A stretch of 11,770 nucleotides of DNA, taken from NCBI GenBank assembly GCA_937896885.1, contig CALBNX010000055.1:1-11770 (forward strand). Reading direction: 5' to 3'. Source of the stretch: an uncultured Clostridia bacterium (GTDB lineage: Bacteria > Bacillota > Clostridia > Oscillospirales > Acutalibacteraceae). The notes below the pieces were generated by a model, which saw only the letters and a program-made list of their open reading frames with translations, searched no databases and was not told where the DNA came from. Shown here piece after piece: positions 1-6,798 of the stretch (the stretch's first letter is position 1; every line of letters starts with the position of its first letter). A program made the translations under genes and the position numbers.

Positions 1-1184
1 AGGTTGAAATTCTTCGCCGAATGGAAGAAGGAATTTACAACGAAGAAGAATATCAAAAGGCACTTGCTTGGACAAAAGAACATTGCAAAGAGGGTCGTGA
101 TGACAACCCTGAATCAGTTGAGTTCTTGGGCAAAGACCATAAAATTAAATTCACAGATGAAGAAAAAGAAAAGCAGTGGGAATTCACAGTTAAAATGTAC
201 TGCATTATCAAGGATTTGATGGCAGGTAACGAAAATCTTCCTGATGCATTTGTAGAAGAAAGAGTTGGTCACAACGCTATTGCAGGTGGTTTCCAAGGTC
301 AAAGACAATGGACTGACCATTGGCCAAACTGTGACTACCCTGAAGCACTTCTTTCATCAACATTTGACTATGAAGGTGCTCGCGAGCCATACACATTAGC
401 AACTGAAAATGACGTACTTAACGGTCTTGGTATGCTCTTTATGAGATTACTCACTCACCGTGCACAAATTTTCGCTGATGTTCGTACATACTGGTCAGGT
501 GAAGCAACCGAAAGAGTTACAGGTTACAAGTTAGAGGGTAAAGCAAAAGAATCTAACGGTATTATTCACCTTCTCAACTCAGGTGCTGCTTGTCTTGACG
601 CTTGTGGCGAATGCACAGATGAAAATGGCAACGCTATTATGAAAAAATGGTGGGAAGTAACTGACGAAGATATCAAGAAGATGACTGACGCAACAGTATG
701 GTGTGAAGCAGGATTTGACAACTTCCGTGGCGGCGGATTCTCAAGCCATTACACAACAAAAGCTGAAATGCCTTGCACAATGATTAGACTTAACCTTGTT
801 AAAGGTCTTGGCCCAGTTCTTCAGATTGCTGAGGGTTGGACAGTTAATCTTCCTGATGATGTTTCTGATACACTTATGGAAAGAACTAACCCAACATGGC
901 CTTGCACATGGTTTGCTCCACGTTGCGACGGCAAAGAAGGTTCACCATTCAAGACTGCTTATGAAGTAATGCAGAACTGGGGTGCTAACCACGGTGCTAT
1001 TTCTTACGGACACATTGGTGCTGACCTTATTACAATGTGTTCAATGCTTCGTATTCCTGTTTGTATGCACAATGTTCCTGAAGACGAAATCTTCCGTCCT
1101 GCTTGCTGGAATGCTTTTGGTATGGATAAAGAAGGTCAGGATTATCGTGCTTGCCAGACTTATGGCCCACTTTTCAAAAAATAA
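1..1184 (+). CDS. fucI: L-fucose isomerase, C-terminal part (5' end outside window)
   Basis: Cytoplasmic Mn-dependent ketol isomerase that converts L-fucose to L-fuculose, the first committed step of fucose catabolism. The reading frame is open from the window edge (first whole codon at 3), so the ATG at 21 is internal. About 393 residues are present against about 590 in the E. coli enzyme, so roughly the first 200 are missing. Near-identical family blocks are visible: EEGIYNEEEYQKALAWT near the left edge, ADVRTYWSGEA, GIIHLLNSGAACLD, FRGGGFSSH, GLGPVLQIAEGW, NWGANHGAISYGH and the terminal QDYRACQTYGPLFKK. The His of GANHG (codon 990-992) matches the metal-ligand His528 of E. coli FucI. I did not assign the Glu and Asp ligands residue by residue. 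fucA follows after 13 nt. An arabinose isomerase is much less likely given the end-to-end match. The identity is firm. Confidence 0.96.
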   Translation, partial: VEILRRMEEGIYNEEEYQKALAWTKEHCKEGRDDNPESVEFLGKDHKIKFTDEEKEKQWEFTVKMYCIIKDLMAGNENLPDAFVEERVGHNAIAGGFQGQRQWTDHWPNCDYPEALLSSTFDYEGAREPYTLATENDVLNGLGMLFMRLLTHRAQIFADVRTYWSGEATERVTGYKLEGKAKESNGIIHLLNSGAACLDACGECTDENGNAIMKKWWEVTDEDIKKMTDATVWCEAGFDNFRGGGFSSHYTTKAEMPCTMIRLNLVKGLGPVLQIAEGWTVNLPDDVSDTLMERTNPTWPCTWFAPRCDGKEGSPFKTAYEVMQNWGANHGAISYGHIGADLITMCSMLRIPVCMHNVPEDEIFRPACWNAFGMDKEGQDYRACQTYGPLFKK

Positions 1185-1197
1185 GGAGTAGTTAACA

Positions 1198-1893
1198 ATG
1201 GAAAACTTATCATATATGGAAATTCGTGAGCAGGTTTGTGATGTCTGCCATAAAATGTGGCAACTCGGCTGGGTTGCTGCAAACGACGGTAATGTTTCTG
1301 TAAAGTTGCCTGACGGTAACTTTATGGCAACACCTACTGGTATCAGCAAAAGCTTTATCACACCTGAAAAGCTTGTTATTATCAACGCTGATGGTGAAGT
1401 GCTTGAGGGTGCTCCTTACAAGCCATCAAGTGAGATTAAAATGCATCTTCGTTGCTACAAAGAGCGTGAAGATGTTGGCGCAGTAGTACACGCTCACCCA
1501 CCAACAGCAACAGGCTATGCAGTTGCAGGTAAGAGTATGGACGAATATTCAATGATTGAAACTGTTATTGCAATTGGTTCAATTCCGCTGACCCCATATG
1601 GCACACCAAGTACAAACGAAGTGCCTGAGGCTATTGCACCTTATCTTAAAGAGCATGATGTTATGCTTTTACAAAACCACGGTGCGCTCACAGTTGGTTG
1701 TGACCTTATTACTGCATATTACAGAATGGAAACTCTTGAATTGTTTGCTAAAATTTCTCTCACTGCTCACCTTCTTGGCGGTGCACAGGAAATTTCAAAG
1801 CCAAACATTGACAAGCTCTTATATTTGAGAGAAAACTACTATGGTGTTACAGGTAAACACCCTGGATATAAACACTACAATAAGGAAGATTAA
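1198..1893 (+). CDS. fucA: L-fuculose-1-phosphate aldolase (class II, zinc)
   Basis: Cleaves L-fuculose-1-phosphate to dihydroxyacetone phosphate and L-lactaldehyde in the cytoplasm. It is 231 aa, against about 215 for E. coli FucA, and belongs to the class II aldolase/adducin fold. The expected zinc ligands are visible: HAHPP (His98, His100) and NHG (His161), with the catalytic Glu79 in KPSSEIKMH. The N-terminal ANDGNVS (28-34) and ATPTGISK (44-51) are the phosphate-binding signatures of the family. The start is set by AAGGAG at 1183-1188, which overlaps the fucI stop and lies 9 nt upstream. It is co-transcribed with fucI and fucU. Related aldolases act on L-rhamnulose-1-phosphate or L-ribulose-5-phosphate (an epimerase). 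The flanking fucI and fucU make fuculose-1-phosphate the likely substrate, though mixed use of rhamnulose-1-phosphate is possible because of the RhaB-like kinase downstream. Confidence 0.93.
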   Translation: MENLSYMEIREQVCDVCHKMWQLGWVAANDGNVSVKLPDGNFMATPTGISKSFITPEKLVIINADGEVLEGAPYKPSSEIKMHLRCYKEREDVGAVVHAHPPTATGYAVAGKSMDEYSMIETVIAIGSIPLTPYGTPSTNEVPEAIAPYLKEHDVMLLQNHGALTVGCDLITAYYRMETLELFAKISLTAHLLGGAQEISKPNIDKLLYLRENYYGVTGKHPGYKHYNKED

Positions 1894-1895
1894 TT

Positions 1896-2330
1896 ATGCT
1901 TAAAAATATTCCAAAAATCTTGTCACCTGAGATGCTTAAAGTTCTTTGCGAAATGGGACACAGCGACCGTCTTGTTATTGCAGATGGTAACTTTCCTGCT
2001 GAAAGTATGGGCAAAAATGCAATAGTTCTTCGTGCAGACGGACATTCTGCAACAGAACTTCTTGACGCTATTCTTACAGTATTCCCGCTTGACACTTATG
2101 TAGAAAATCCCGTATCACTTATGCAGGTTATGGCGGGCGACACAGTAGAAACTCCTATTTGGGACGAATACAAAGAAATCGTTAAAAAGCACGACGACCG
2201 TGGTGCTGATGCATTCGGTGAAATCGAGCGTTTTGCGTTTTATGAAGAGGCTAAAAAGTGCTATGCAATTATTGCCACAGGTGAAAGTGCACTTTATGCA
2301 AATCTCATTCTTCAAAAGGGTGTTATCTGA
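1896..2330 (+). CDS. fucU: L-fucose mutarotase (RbsD/FucU family)
   Basis: Interconverts the alpha and beta anomers of L-fucose so that the isomerase receives its preferred form. It is 144 aa, the normal length (E. coli FucU is 140). The N-terminal block MLKNIPKILSPEMLKVLCEM leads into GHSD with His22 and Asp24, followed by ADGNFPAESMG. E. coli has DAHFPAHSMG in that place, so the second His is Asn here, as I recall from the mammalian homologue. The C-terminal RFAFYEEAKKCYAII and TGE blocks with Arg112 and Tyr116 are kept. The gene begins 2 nt after the fucA stop. Its ribosome binding site, AAGGAAG (1882-1888), sits inside the last fucA codons, so translation is probably coupled. RbsD (pyranase) is the alternative within the family, but the sequence and neighbours favour FucU. 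Confidence 0.94.
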   Translation: MLKNIPKILSPEMLKVLCEMGHSDRLVIADGNFPAESMGKNAIVLRADGHSATELLDAILTVFPLDTYVENPVSLMQVMAGDTVETPIWDEYKEIVKKHDDRGADAFGEIERFAFYEEAKKCYAIIATGESALYANLILQKGVI

Positions 2331-3694
2331 TGAAATATTGTTTAGCTATTGATATGGGTGCTTCAAGTGGTCGTCATATTCTTGGCTATATAGAAAATGG
2401 CAAACTTCAACTTGAAGAAATCTACAGATTTGAAAACGGAATAGTTGATATTGACGGTACTCTTTGTTGGGATATTGAAAAACTCTTTACTGAGATAAAA
2501 AACGGTCTTAAAGAGTGTAAAAAGCGTGGCATAATCCCCGATACTGTTGCTATTGACACTTGGGGTGTTGACTATGTTCTTCTTGACGAGAACAAGAAAG
2601 AAATTATGCCTGCTGTGTCATATCGTGATGCAAGAACTTTGAGTATTCCTGAAGAAATTGACAAGATTATTCCAAGAAAAGAGTTGTATGAGCGCACGGG
2701 TATTCAAGCAACAAACTACAACTCAATTTATCAGTTGTACTGTGATAAAAAGAGTGGCAAGCTTGACAATGCTGAATACTTTTTAATGATGCCTGAATAT
2801 TTCTCATTCAAACTTACTGGTGAAATCAAAAATGAATACACACTCACAACAACGGGTGGACTTGTTAATGTGAACACCTTTGAGAGAGATGAAGAAATCC
2901 TTGACAAGTTAGGTATTGACAAAAAAATCTTCTCTCCCCTTTCATTACCTGGTACAGTTGTAGGTAATTTAAGTGAAGAAGTGAAAGATGAAGTTGGTTT
3001 TGACACTACTGTTATTCTTTGTGCATCTCACGACACTGCATCTGCTGTGGCATCTTGTTCTGTTGGGGACAATGGTATTTATATTTCATCAGGCACTTGG
3101 AGTCTTATCGGCACAGAAAATGCTTACCCCGTTACTTGTGAAAAGGCTATGAACTCTGGCTTTACAAACGAGGGTGGCGTTGAGCATCGTTATCGTTTTC
3201 TTGAGAATATTATGGGTATGTGGCTTTTCCAGAATATTCGTAAAAACCTCGACAAGAAATACACTTATGACGAAATGATGCAAATGGCTATGGATAGCAA
3301 TTTTGTTGAATACATCAACCCTAACGCTCCTGACTTTTTAGCACCTGATAATATGATTGAAGCAATCAGAAATTATTTGGGTAAACCAGAGTTACCGATT
3401 GGTGATGTGCTAAATTCTGTTTACCATTCACTTGCAAAGACTTATAACGAAGCTGTTAAGGTTATTGAAGAAATCAGTAACAAACAGATTAATGTTATCA
3501 ATATTGTTGGTGGTGGTTGTAAAGATTCTTATCTCAACTCACTTACTGAAAAATATACAGGCAAACGCGTTATTGCTGGTCCTGTTGAAGCAACAGCGGC
3601 GGGTAATCTTATGGTGCAGTTAATGTATCTTGATAAAAATCTAGATTTAACAAAAGCACGAGAGTTAATCAAAAATTCTTTCAGTAAAAAATAA
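2330..3694 (+). CDS. rhaB: FGGY-family kinase, rhamnulokinase (RhaB)-like; probable L-fuculokinase
   Basis: ATP-dependent ketose kinase that makes the 1-phosphate used by FucA. It is 454 aa and has two FGGY actin-like domains. It matches RhaB along its whole length: AIDMGASSGRH (6-16, with the phosphate-binding Asp8), DTWGVDYVLLDE (76-87), YRDAR (98-102), MMPEYFSFKLTG (153-164), SHDTASAV (233-240, catalytic Asp235, matching Asp237 of E. coli RhaB), SSGTWSLIG, FTNEGGVEHRYRFLENIMG, and the ATP-site GGGC (394-397) followed by GPVEAT. Its start overlaps the fucU stop by one base (TGATG), with AAAAGGG at 2314-2320 as ribosome binding site, so it is translationally coupled. The substrate is inferred. 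The sequence class says rhamnulose, while the position in a fucI-fucA-fucU operon says fuculose. No rhamnose isomerase is visible, so fuculose is the more likely main substrate, with dual use possible. Confidence 0.88.
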   Translation: MKYCLAIDMGASSGRHILGYIENGKLQLEEIYRFENGIVDIDGTLCWDIEKLFTEIKNGLKECKKRGIIPDTVAIDTWGVDYVLLDENKKEIMPAVSYRDARTLSIPEEIDKIIPRKELYERTGIQATNYNSIYQLYCDKKSGKLDNAEYFLMMPEYFSFKLTGEIKNEYTLTTTGGLVNVNTFERDEEILDKLGIDKKIFSPLSLPGTVVGNLSEEVKDEVGFDTTVILCASHDTASAVASCSVGDNGIYISSGTWSLIGTENAYPVTCEKAMNSGFTNEGGVEHRYRFLENIMGMWLFQNIRKNLDKKYTYDEMMQMAMDSNFVEYINPNAPDFLAPDNMIEAIRNYLGKPELPIGDVLNSVYHSLAKTYNEAVKVIEEISNKQINVINIVGGGCKDSYLNSLTEKYTGKRVIAGPVEATAAGNLMVQLMYLDKNLDLTKARELIKNSFSKK

Positions 3695-3698
3695 CTTA

Positions 3699-3738
3699 AA
3701 AAAGGTCAACGAGTTGTGTTCAACTTGTTGACTTTTTT
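3699..3738 (+). terminator. Intrinsic terminator of the fuc operon
   Basis: An 18-bp stem (3699-3716 with 3721-3738) closes on a TGTT loop. All positions pair, with two G-U wobbles, and the 3' arm ends in six T. It lies 4 nt after the kinase stop. The A-rich 5' foot also gives a T-tailed hairpin on the other strand, so it could work in both directions. Confidence 0.9.
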
Positions 3739-3756
3739 AACAATATGAGATATAAT
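3728..3756 (+). promoter_or_regulatory. Sigma-A-type promoter of the antiporter gene
   Basis: TTGACT (3728-3733) and TATAAT (3751-3756) are separated by exactly 17 nt, close to the housekeeping consensus. Transcription would start near 3763. The -35 box lies inside the 3' arm of the preceding operon's terminator. Confidence 0.8.
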
Positions 3757-3762
3757 TTTACC

Positions 3763-3883
3763 GTACTTGAAACAAGGGTGGAGTCTGTCATAGAAATTAC
3801 TGTTTTCTATTTGTTTCGGTGAACTCAAATTTGTTGTGTTCTTCTGTGGATTCCCTATGTTTCGGGAATCCATTTTTTATTTT
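3763..3883 (+). ncRNA. Structured 5' leader with transcription attenuator; candidate riboswitch of unassigned class
   Basis: The expected transcript has about 135 nt before the antiporter start. Four pairings are visible. P1 is GAAACAA (3769-3775) with TTGTTTC (3811-3817), 7 bp. P2 is ATAGAAA (3790-3796) with TTTCTAT (3804-3810), 7 bp with a 7-nt loop, stacked directly on P1. A purine-rich one-sided bulge (3776-3789) carries GAGT (3781-3784), which can form a pseudoknot with ACTC (3823-3826). The same bulge segment, GGAGTC (3780-3785), can instead pair with GATTCC (3849-3854), the 5' arm of the terminator hairpin, so it could act as an antiterminator. This is the layout of a transcription-terminating riboswitch. 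It does not match what I remember of the yybP-ykoY manganese, fluoride, NiCo, M-box, purine, SAM, TPP, preQ1 or cyclic-dinucleotide classes. I cannot exclude the Na+ or Li+ classes, whose consensus I do not recall well enough. The ligand is unknown; an ion moved by the antiporter is a natural guess. Confidence 0.6.
3847..3882 (+). terminator. Leader attenuator hairpin upstream of the antiporter
   Basis: A perfect 9-bp GC-rich stem (3847-3855 with 3864-3872) has an 8-nt loop and is followed by TTTTTT, A, TTTT. It lies between the promoter and the ribosome binding site (AAGGAG, 3884-3889) of the antiporter, so if it formed constitutively it would silence that gene. That position implies conditional control. 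Confidence 0.82.
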
Positions 3884-3898
3884 AAGGAGACTATAAAA

Positions 3899-4951
3899 AT
3901 GAATTTAATTGTTCCTATTCTTTTGTTAATCCTCGGTCTTGGATTACTCATTAAGGGTGGCGACTGGTTTGTTGATGGTGCTTCCGGTATTGCACGTCGT
4001 TTCCATTTGCCAGAAATTCTCATCGGTGCAACCGTTGTTTCAATCGGTACAACTCTTCCTGAGGTTATGGTTTCTGCAAGTGCAGCAGTTCAAGGTGTTG
4101 GTGATATTGCTTATGGTAATGCTCTTGGCTCAATCATTTGCAATACTGCTTTGATTTCAGCTATCACTATCGCAATTAAACCAGGTCCTGCCGCAAGAAA
4201 AAGTATGACTGTACCTGTTGCATTTTTCTTTGGTGCAGCAGCAATTTATTGCTTCTCATCATATGTTCTTGGAACATTCTCACGCGCAATCGGTCTCGTT
4301 TTACTCGCTACATTCGTAATCTATATGGTTACTACTGTTTTAAGAATGAAAAAATCTGCTGCAAGCATTGAAACTGTTCAGTTAGAAGAACAAGTGGGTG
4401 CGCTCATAAGTGAAGCTGAACTTGAAGCACGTAGCGGCGAAGACCACACTGTTGAATCAAAAGAAGCAGGCACAAAAGACAGTTTATTTAAAGATATTCT
4501 TTTACTTGTAGTTGGTGCTGCTTTTATTGCATTCGGCGCAAGTCTTCTTAACGAAAATGCTCAGATTATCGCTCGTGAATGTGGTGTTTCTGAAAAAGTT
4601 ATTGGTCTTACAATAGTGGCTCTTGGCACATCACTCCCTGAACTTGTAACAGCTATTACATCACTTATTAAAGGTCATGGTTCACTCTCACTCGGCAACA
4701 TTATAGGTGCTAACCTTTTTAATCTTGTACTTGTTAGCGGTGTTTCAGTTACACTTAATCCTTTTGATGTTCCTGTTTCAGGTTATATTGCAGGTATCAA
4801 TTCATCATTAGTACTTGATATTCCTGTTATGCTTGGTGTTATGCTTATTCTCACTGTGCCTACACTTATTAAACAAAAACTTTCACGTTGGCAAGGCATT
4901 TTACTTCTTGGTATTTATCTAAGCTATACTGTATTTCTTTTCATTATTTAA
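3899..4951 (+). CDS. Calcium/sodium (CaCA-family, YrbG-like) cation antiporter
   Basis: Inner-membrane cation exchanger that expels Ca2+ or a similar ion against Na+ or H+. It is 350 aa, within the usual length of the prokaryotic family (about 320-350). Both inverted alpha repeats are clear. Alpha-1 has GATVVSIGTTLPE (43-55, acidic Glu55) and GNALGSIICN (73-82). Alpha-2 has LTIVALGTSLPE (237-248, acidic Glu248) and GNIIGANLFN (266-275). Hydrophobic segments fill the rest, and a charged loop of about 50 residues (150-200, Glu-rich) joins the halves. I chose the ATG at 3899 because AAGGAG (3884-3889) sits 9 nt upstream. An upstream in-frame GTG at 3836 would run translation through the terminator hairpin. 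It is monocistronic, with its own promoter and a structured leader. The ion specificity cannot be read from the sequence. Confidence 0.9.
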   Translation: MNLIVPILLLILGLGLLIKGGDWFVDGASGIARRFHLPEILIGATVVSIGTTLPEVMVSASAAVQGVGDIAYGNALGSIICNTALISAITIAIKPGPAARKSMTVPVAFFFGAAAIYCFSSYVLGTFSRAIGLVLLATFVIYMVTTVLRMKKSAASIETVQLEEQVGALISEAELEARSGEDHTVESKEAGTKDSLFKDILLLVVGAAFIAFGASLLNENAQIIARECGVSEKVIGLTIVALGTSLPELVTAITSLIKGHGSLSLGNIIGANLFNLVLVSGVSVTLNPFDVPVSGYIAGINSSLVLDIPVMLGVMLILTVPTLIKQKLSRWQGILLLGIYLSYTVFLFII

Positions 4952-4964
4952 TAAAGAACTCTAC

Positions 4965-4989
4965 GGCGGTCAATAACGACCGCCTTTTT
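4965..4989 (+). terminator. Intrinsic terminator after the antiporter
   Basis: A perfect 7-bp stem, GGCGGTC (4965-4971) and GACCGCC (4978-4984), has a 6-nt loop and is followed by TTTTT. It lies 13 nt after the antiporter stop. Confidence 0.9.
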
Positions 4990-5039
4990 CGTCATTTGTA
5001 ACATATAAATAATGATTGTTATAATCACTTTGACGAAAA
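4986..5039. repeat. Nested inverted repeats upstream of the first GPH transporter
   Basis: TTTTCGTCA (4986-4994) and TGACGAAAA (5031-5039) form a perfect 9-bp inverted repeat 36 nt apart. A smaller one, TGATT (5013-5017) and AATCA (5023-5027), lies inside. The inner part also holds TTGTAA (4996-5001) and TATAAT (5020-5025) with 18 nt between, a possible promoter. This could be an operator or a hairpin. Chance is possible in such AT-rich DNA. Confidence 0.35.
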
Positions 5040-5061
5040 TTACCCTTTTGCAATTCAATAC

Positions 5062-5090
5062 TTTATTTTATAGGTTTTTTATAGTATAAT
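5062..5090 (+). promoter_or_regulatory. Possible promoter of the transporter-lipoprotein operon
   Basis: A consensus TATAAT (5085-5090) lies 31 nt before the transporter start. The hexamer 17 nt upstream, TTTATT (5062-5067), is a poor -35, so this promoter may need an activator. The alternative TTGTAA/TATAAT pair at 4996-5025 would give a leader of about 90 nt. Confidence 0.45.
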
Positions 5091-5120
5091 TTTCATATAG
5101 TTTTTGGAAGGGATGAAAAA

Positions 5121-6797
5121 ATGAATAAAACTGAGATTATAGAAAAAGTAAAGGGTGTTCCCTCTTATGTTAAAAAGAATTGGAACACTCCTAATGAAGG
5201 CGAATATTTAACGCTTAAGGAAATGTTAGCTTATACTCTTGCACAGGGTGGAACTTATGTTTTCGGAGCTGTGGCAATGTATGTTACCTTCTCTGCAAGT
5301 TATTTCTGTGGAGCGGTTATGGGAATTGCAACTATTGACTTTTCAATAATCAACATTATAAGTACAGTTCTTGGATATGTGCTTATGTTTATGAATCCAA
5401 TTAACGTGTTGATTTATGAAAATCACGGCATACTTGAAAAGAAAACAAAGATTTTTGCTCATCTTTCTTATTCTGGTAAACTCATAATCGGTATTGGTTG
5501 TTATTTCTTGCCACAGGGAATGTTTGAGTCAATTATTAACGGACTTCCACAATTAGTTGGTAATATTCTTGTTGCAGGTGCAATTTGGGATTATCTCCAC
5601 TGGTTTATCCGTAGAAAATTCTGTGCAAAATACGGAAGATTCAAACCATTCGTGCTTATTTGCGCAATTCCATCTGCATTTATGGTTTCAGCTATTCCTT
5701 ATCTTCCTGTGCAGAATATGACTTACACAAACAAACTCATTATTCTTCACTTTGCATTTACTTTAATGTCATATTTTTACAACAACTATATCGGTGTTAA
5801 CACTCTTGTTACCTTTATGACACCTAACTCACAGGAAAGACAGAAGCTTCATTCAATTACACCTATTCTATCCGGTCTTTTCTCGTCAATTGTTTCTGCT
5901 ATCTGGCCAATGCTTATTGCATCAACCGGTGGTTACTTAAATCTTAAAACTTATAAAGTGTTTATTCCTATTTTTACAGGCATTGGTGCTGCAATGTCAT
6001 TACTTGCTGTCTTCTGTAAAGAAAGAGTTATTGAGCCACCTATGGAAAAGCGCGCAAAAGTTACATTCTTCAAAGGTGCTAAAAATGTTCTTAAAAACAA
6101 GTATTTCTGGATTACAAACATATCAAATATAATTGGACAATGGCACGGTCTTGTTGGTAACCTTCTTAGTTGGTGGTTTGTATATTCACTTCGTATGGAA
6201 TGGTTCTCAGGTGTTGCTGCGAATCTTGTTGTTGCAGGTATGACATTTGGCAATATTCTTTGTCCTATTATGACAAAACGATTCCAAAAGAGAAATATTC
6301 TTATTTCTTTCCGTGGTATTACACTTCTTACTGTTCTAGGAATTGCACTTGCAGTTAAGATGGAAAATATTATAATATTCTTAGTTGCACTCTTCCTCAA
6401 AAATGCTATTGCTCCTGTTATGGATGGTGTTAATGTTGGTCTTAATGCAGACATTCTTACATACCATCAATGGAAATATGGCGAGCGTGCAGATGCTATG
6501 TCAGGTGTTTTTGGTTGGTTCTTAAATCCTATTAACGTTGCAATTGGTTACATTATGCCTTGGTTGTTATCACGCGTTGGCTTCACATCTGACTGGGATG
6601 TACTCTTTGATACACAAATCCTAAATAACGTATTTAATCTTTATACTTGGGGTTCAGTAATCGGACTTGTGCTTTTGACAGTTCCATTCATTTTCTATGA
6701 TTTGACAAGAGAAAAGCACGACATGTGTGTAAGAGAGTTGCAAGAGCGTGTTCGTGCTATCGAGAATGAAGACAAAGTAGAAAGCGAGGCGGTTTAA
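5121..6797 (+). CDS. GPH-type (MelB-like, MFS) sugar:cation symporter family transporter
   Basis: Polytopic membrane protein of 558 aa, probably importing a sugar, glycoside or similar small solute with a cation. Substrate unknown. The GPH signature K-x-G-R-F-x-P occurs as KYGRFKP (170-176) at the cytoplasmic loop that normally follows transmembrane segment 2. The N-terminus (NEGEYLTLKEMLAY) and the end (FIFYDLTREKHDM) match the second transporter on the minus strand of this window, so they are paralogues. Unlike the paralogue, where the signature is at residues 97-103, this protein carries about 73 extra residues before it, with additional hydrophobic stretches near 118-140 and 145-165. GGAAGGG (5106-5112) is the ribosome binding site. 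The lipoprotein gene follows after one base, so the two form an operon. Glucuronide, xyloside or melibiose-type transport cannot be told apart from sequence alone. Confidence 0.82.
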   Translation: MNKTEIIEKVKGVPSYVKKNWNTPNEGEYLTLKEMLAYTLAQGGTYVFGAVAMYVTFSASYFCGAVMGIATIDFSIINIISTVLGYVLMFMNPINVLIYENHGILEKKTKIFAHLSYSGKLIIGIGCYFLPQGMFESIINGLPQLVGNILVAGAIWDYLHWFIRRKFCAKYGRFKPFVLICAIPSAFMVSAIPYLPVQNMTYTNKLIILHFAFTLMSYFYNNYIGVNTLVTFMTPNSQERQKLHSITPILSGLFSSIVSAIWPMLIASTGGYLNLKTYKVFIPIFTGIGAAMSLLAVFCKERVIEPPMEKRAKVTFFKGAKNVLKNKYFWITNISNIIGQWHGLVGNLLSWWFVYSLRMEWFSGVAANLVVAGMTFGNILCPIMTKRFQKRNILISFRGITLLTVLGIALAVKMENIIIFLVALFLKNAIAPVMDGVNVGLNADILTYHQWKYGERADAMSGVFGWFLNPINVAIGYIMPWLLSRVGFTSDWDVLFDTQILNNVFNLYTWGSVIGLVLLTVPFIFYDLTREKHDMCVRELQERVRAIENEDKVESEAV

Positions 6798-6798
6798 T

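Noticed and set aside
1041..1385. Minus-strand open frame across the fucI-fucA junction
   Set aside because: It overlaps two well-supported genes on the opposite strand and its product resembles nothing known to me.
1..3694. A bacterial microcompartment or propanediol route linked to fucose use
   Set aside because: No shell protein, diol dehydratase or lactaldehyde reductase gene is in the window. The fate of lactaldehyde cannot be seen.
3763..3826. Assignment of the leader to the yybP-ykoY manganese or fluoride riboswitch
   Set aside because: The conserved bases I recall for those classes (the GGGGAGUAG-type block, or GGNGAUGG with the downstream GCUGAUG) are absent. GGGTGGAGTC is only superficially similar.
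3836..3898. An in-frame GTG start giving the antiporter 21 more residues
   Set aside because: It would translate through the leader's terminator hairpin and has no ribosome binding site. The ATG at 3899 has AAGGAG at a normal distance and begins directly with the first membrane segment.
5951..6454. A 167-codon open frame on the minus strand inside the first transporter
   Set aside because: Its translation has no recognisable motif, no ribosome binding site was evident, and it lies fully inside a clear membrane protein gene. It is a shadow frame.
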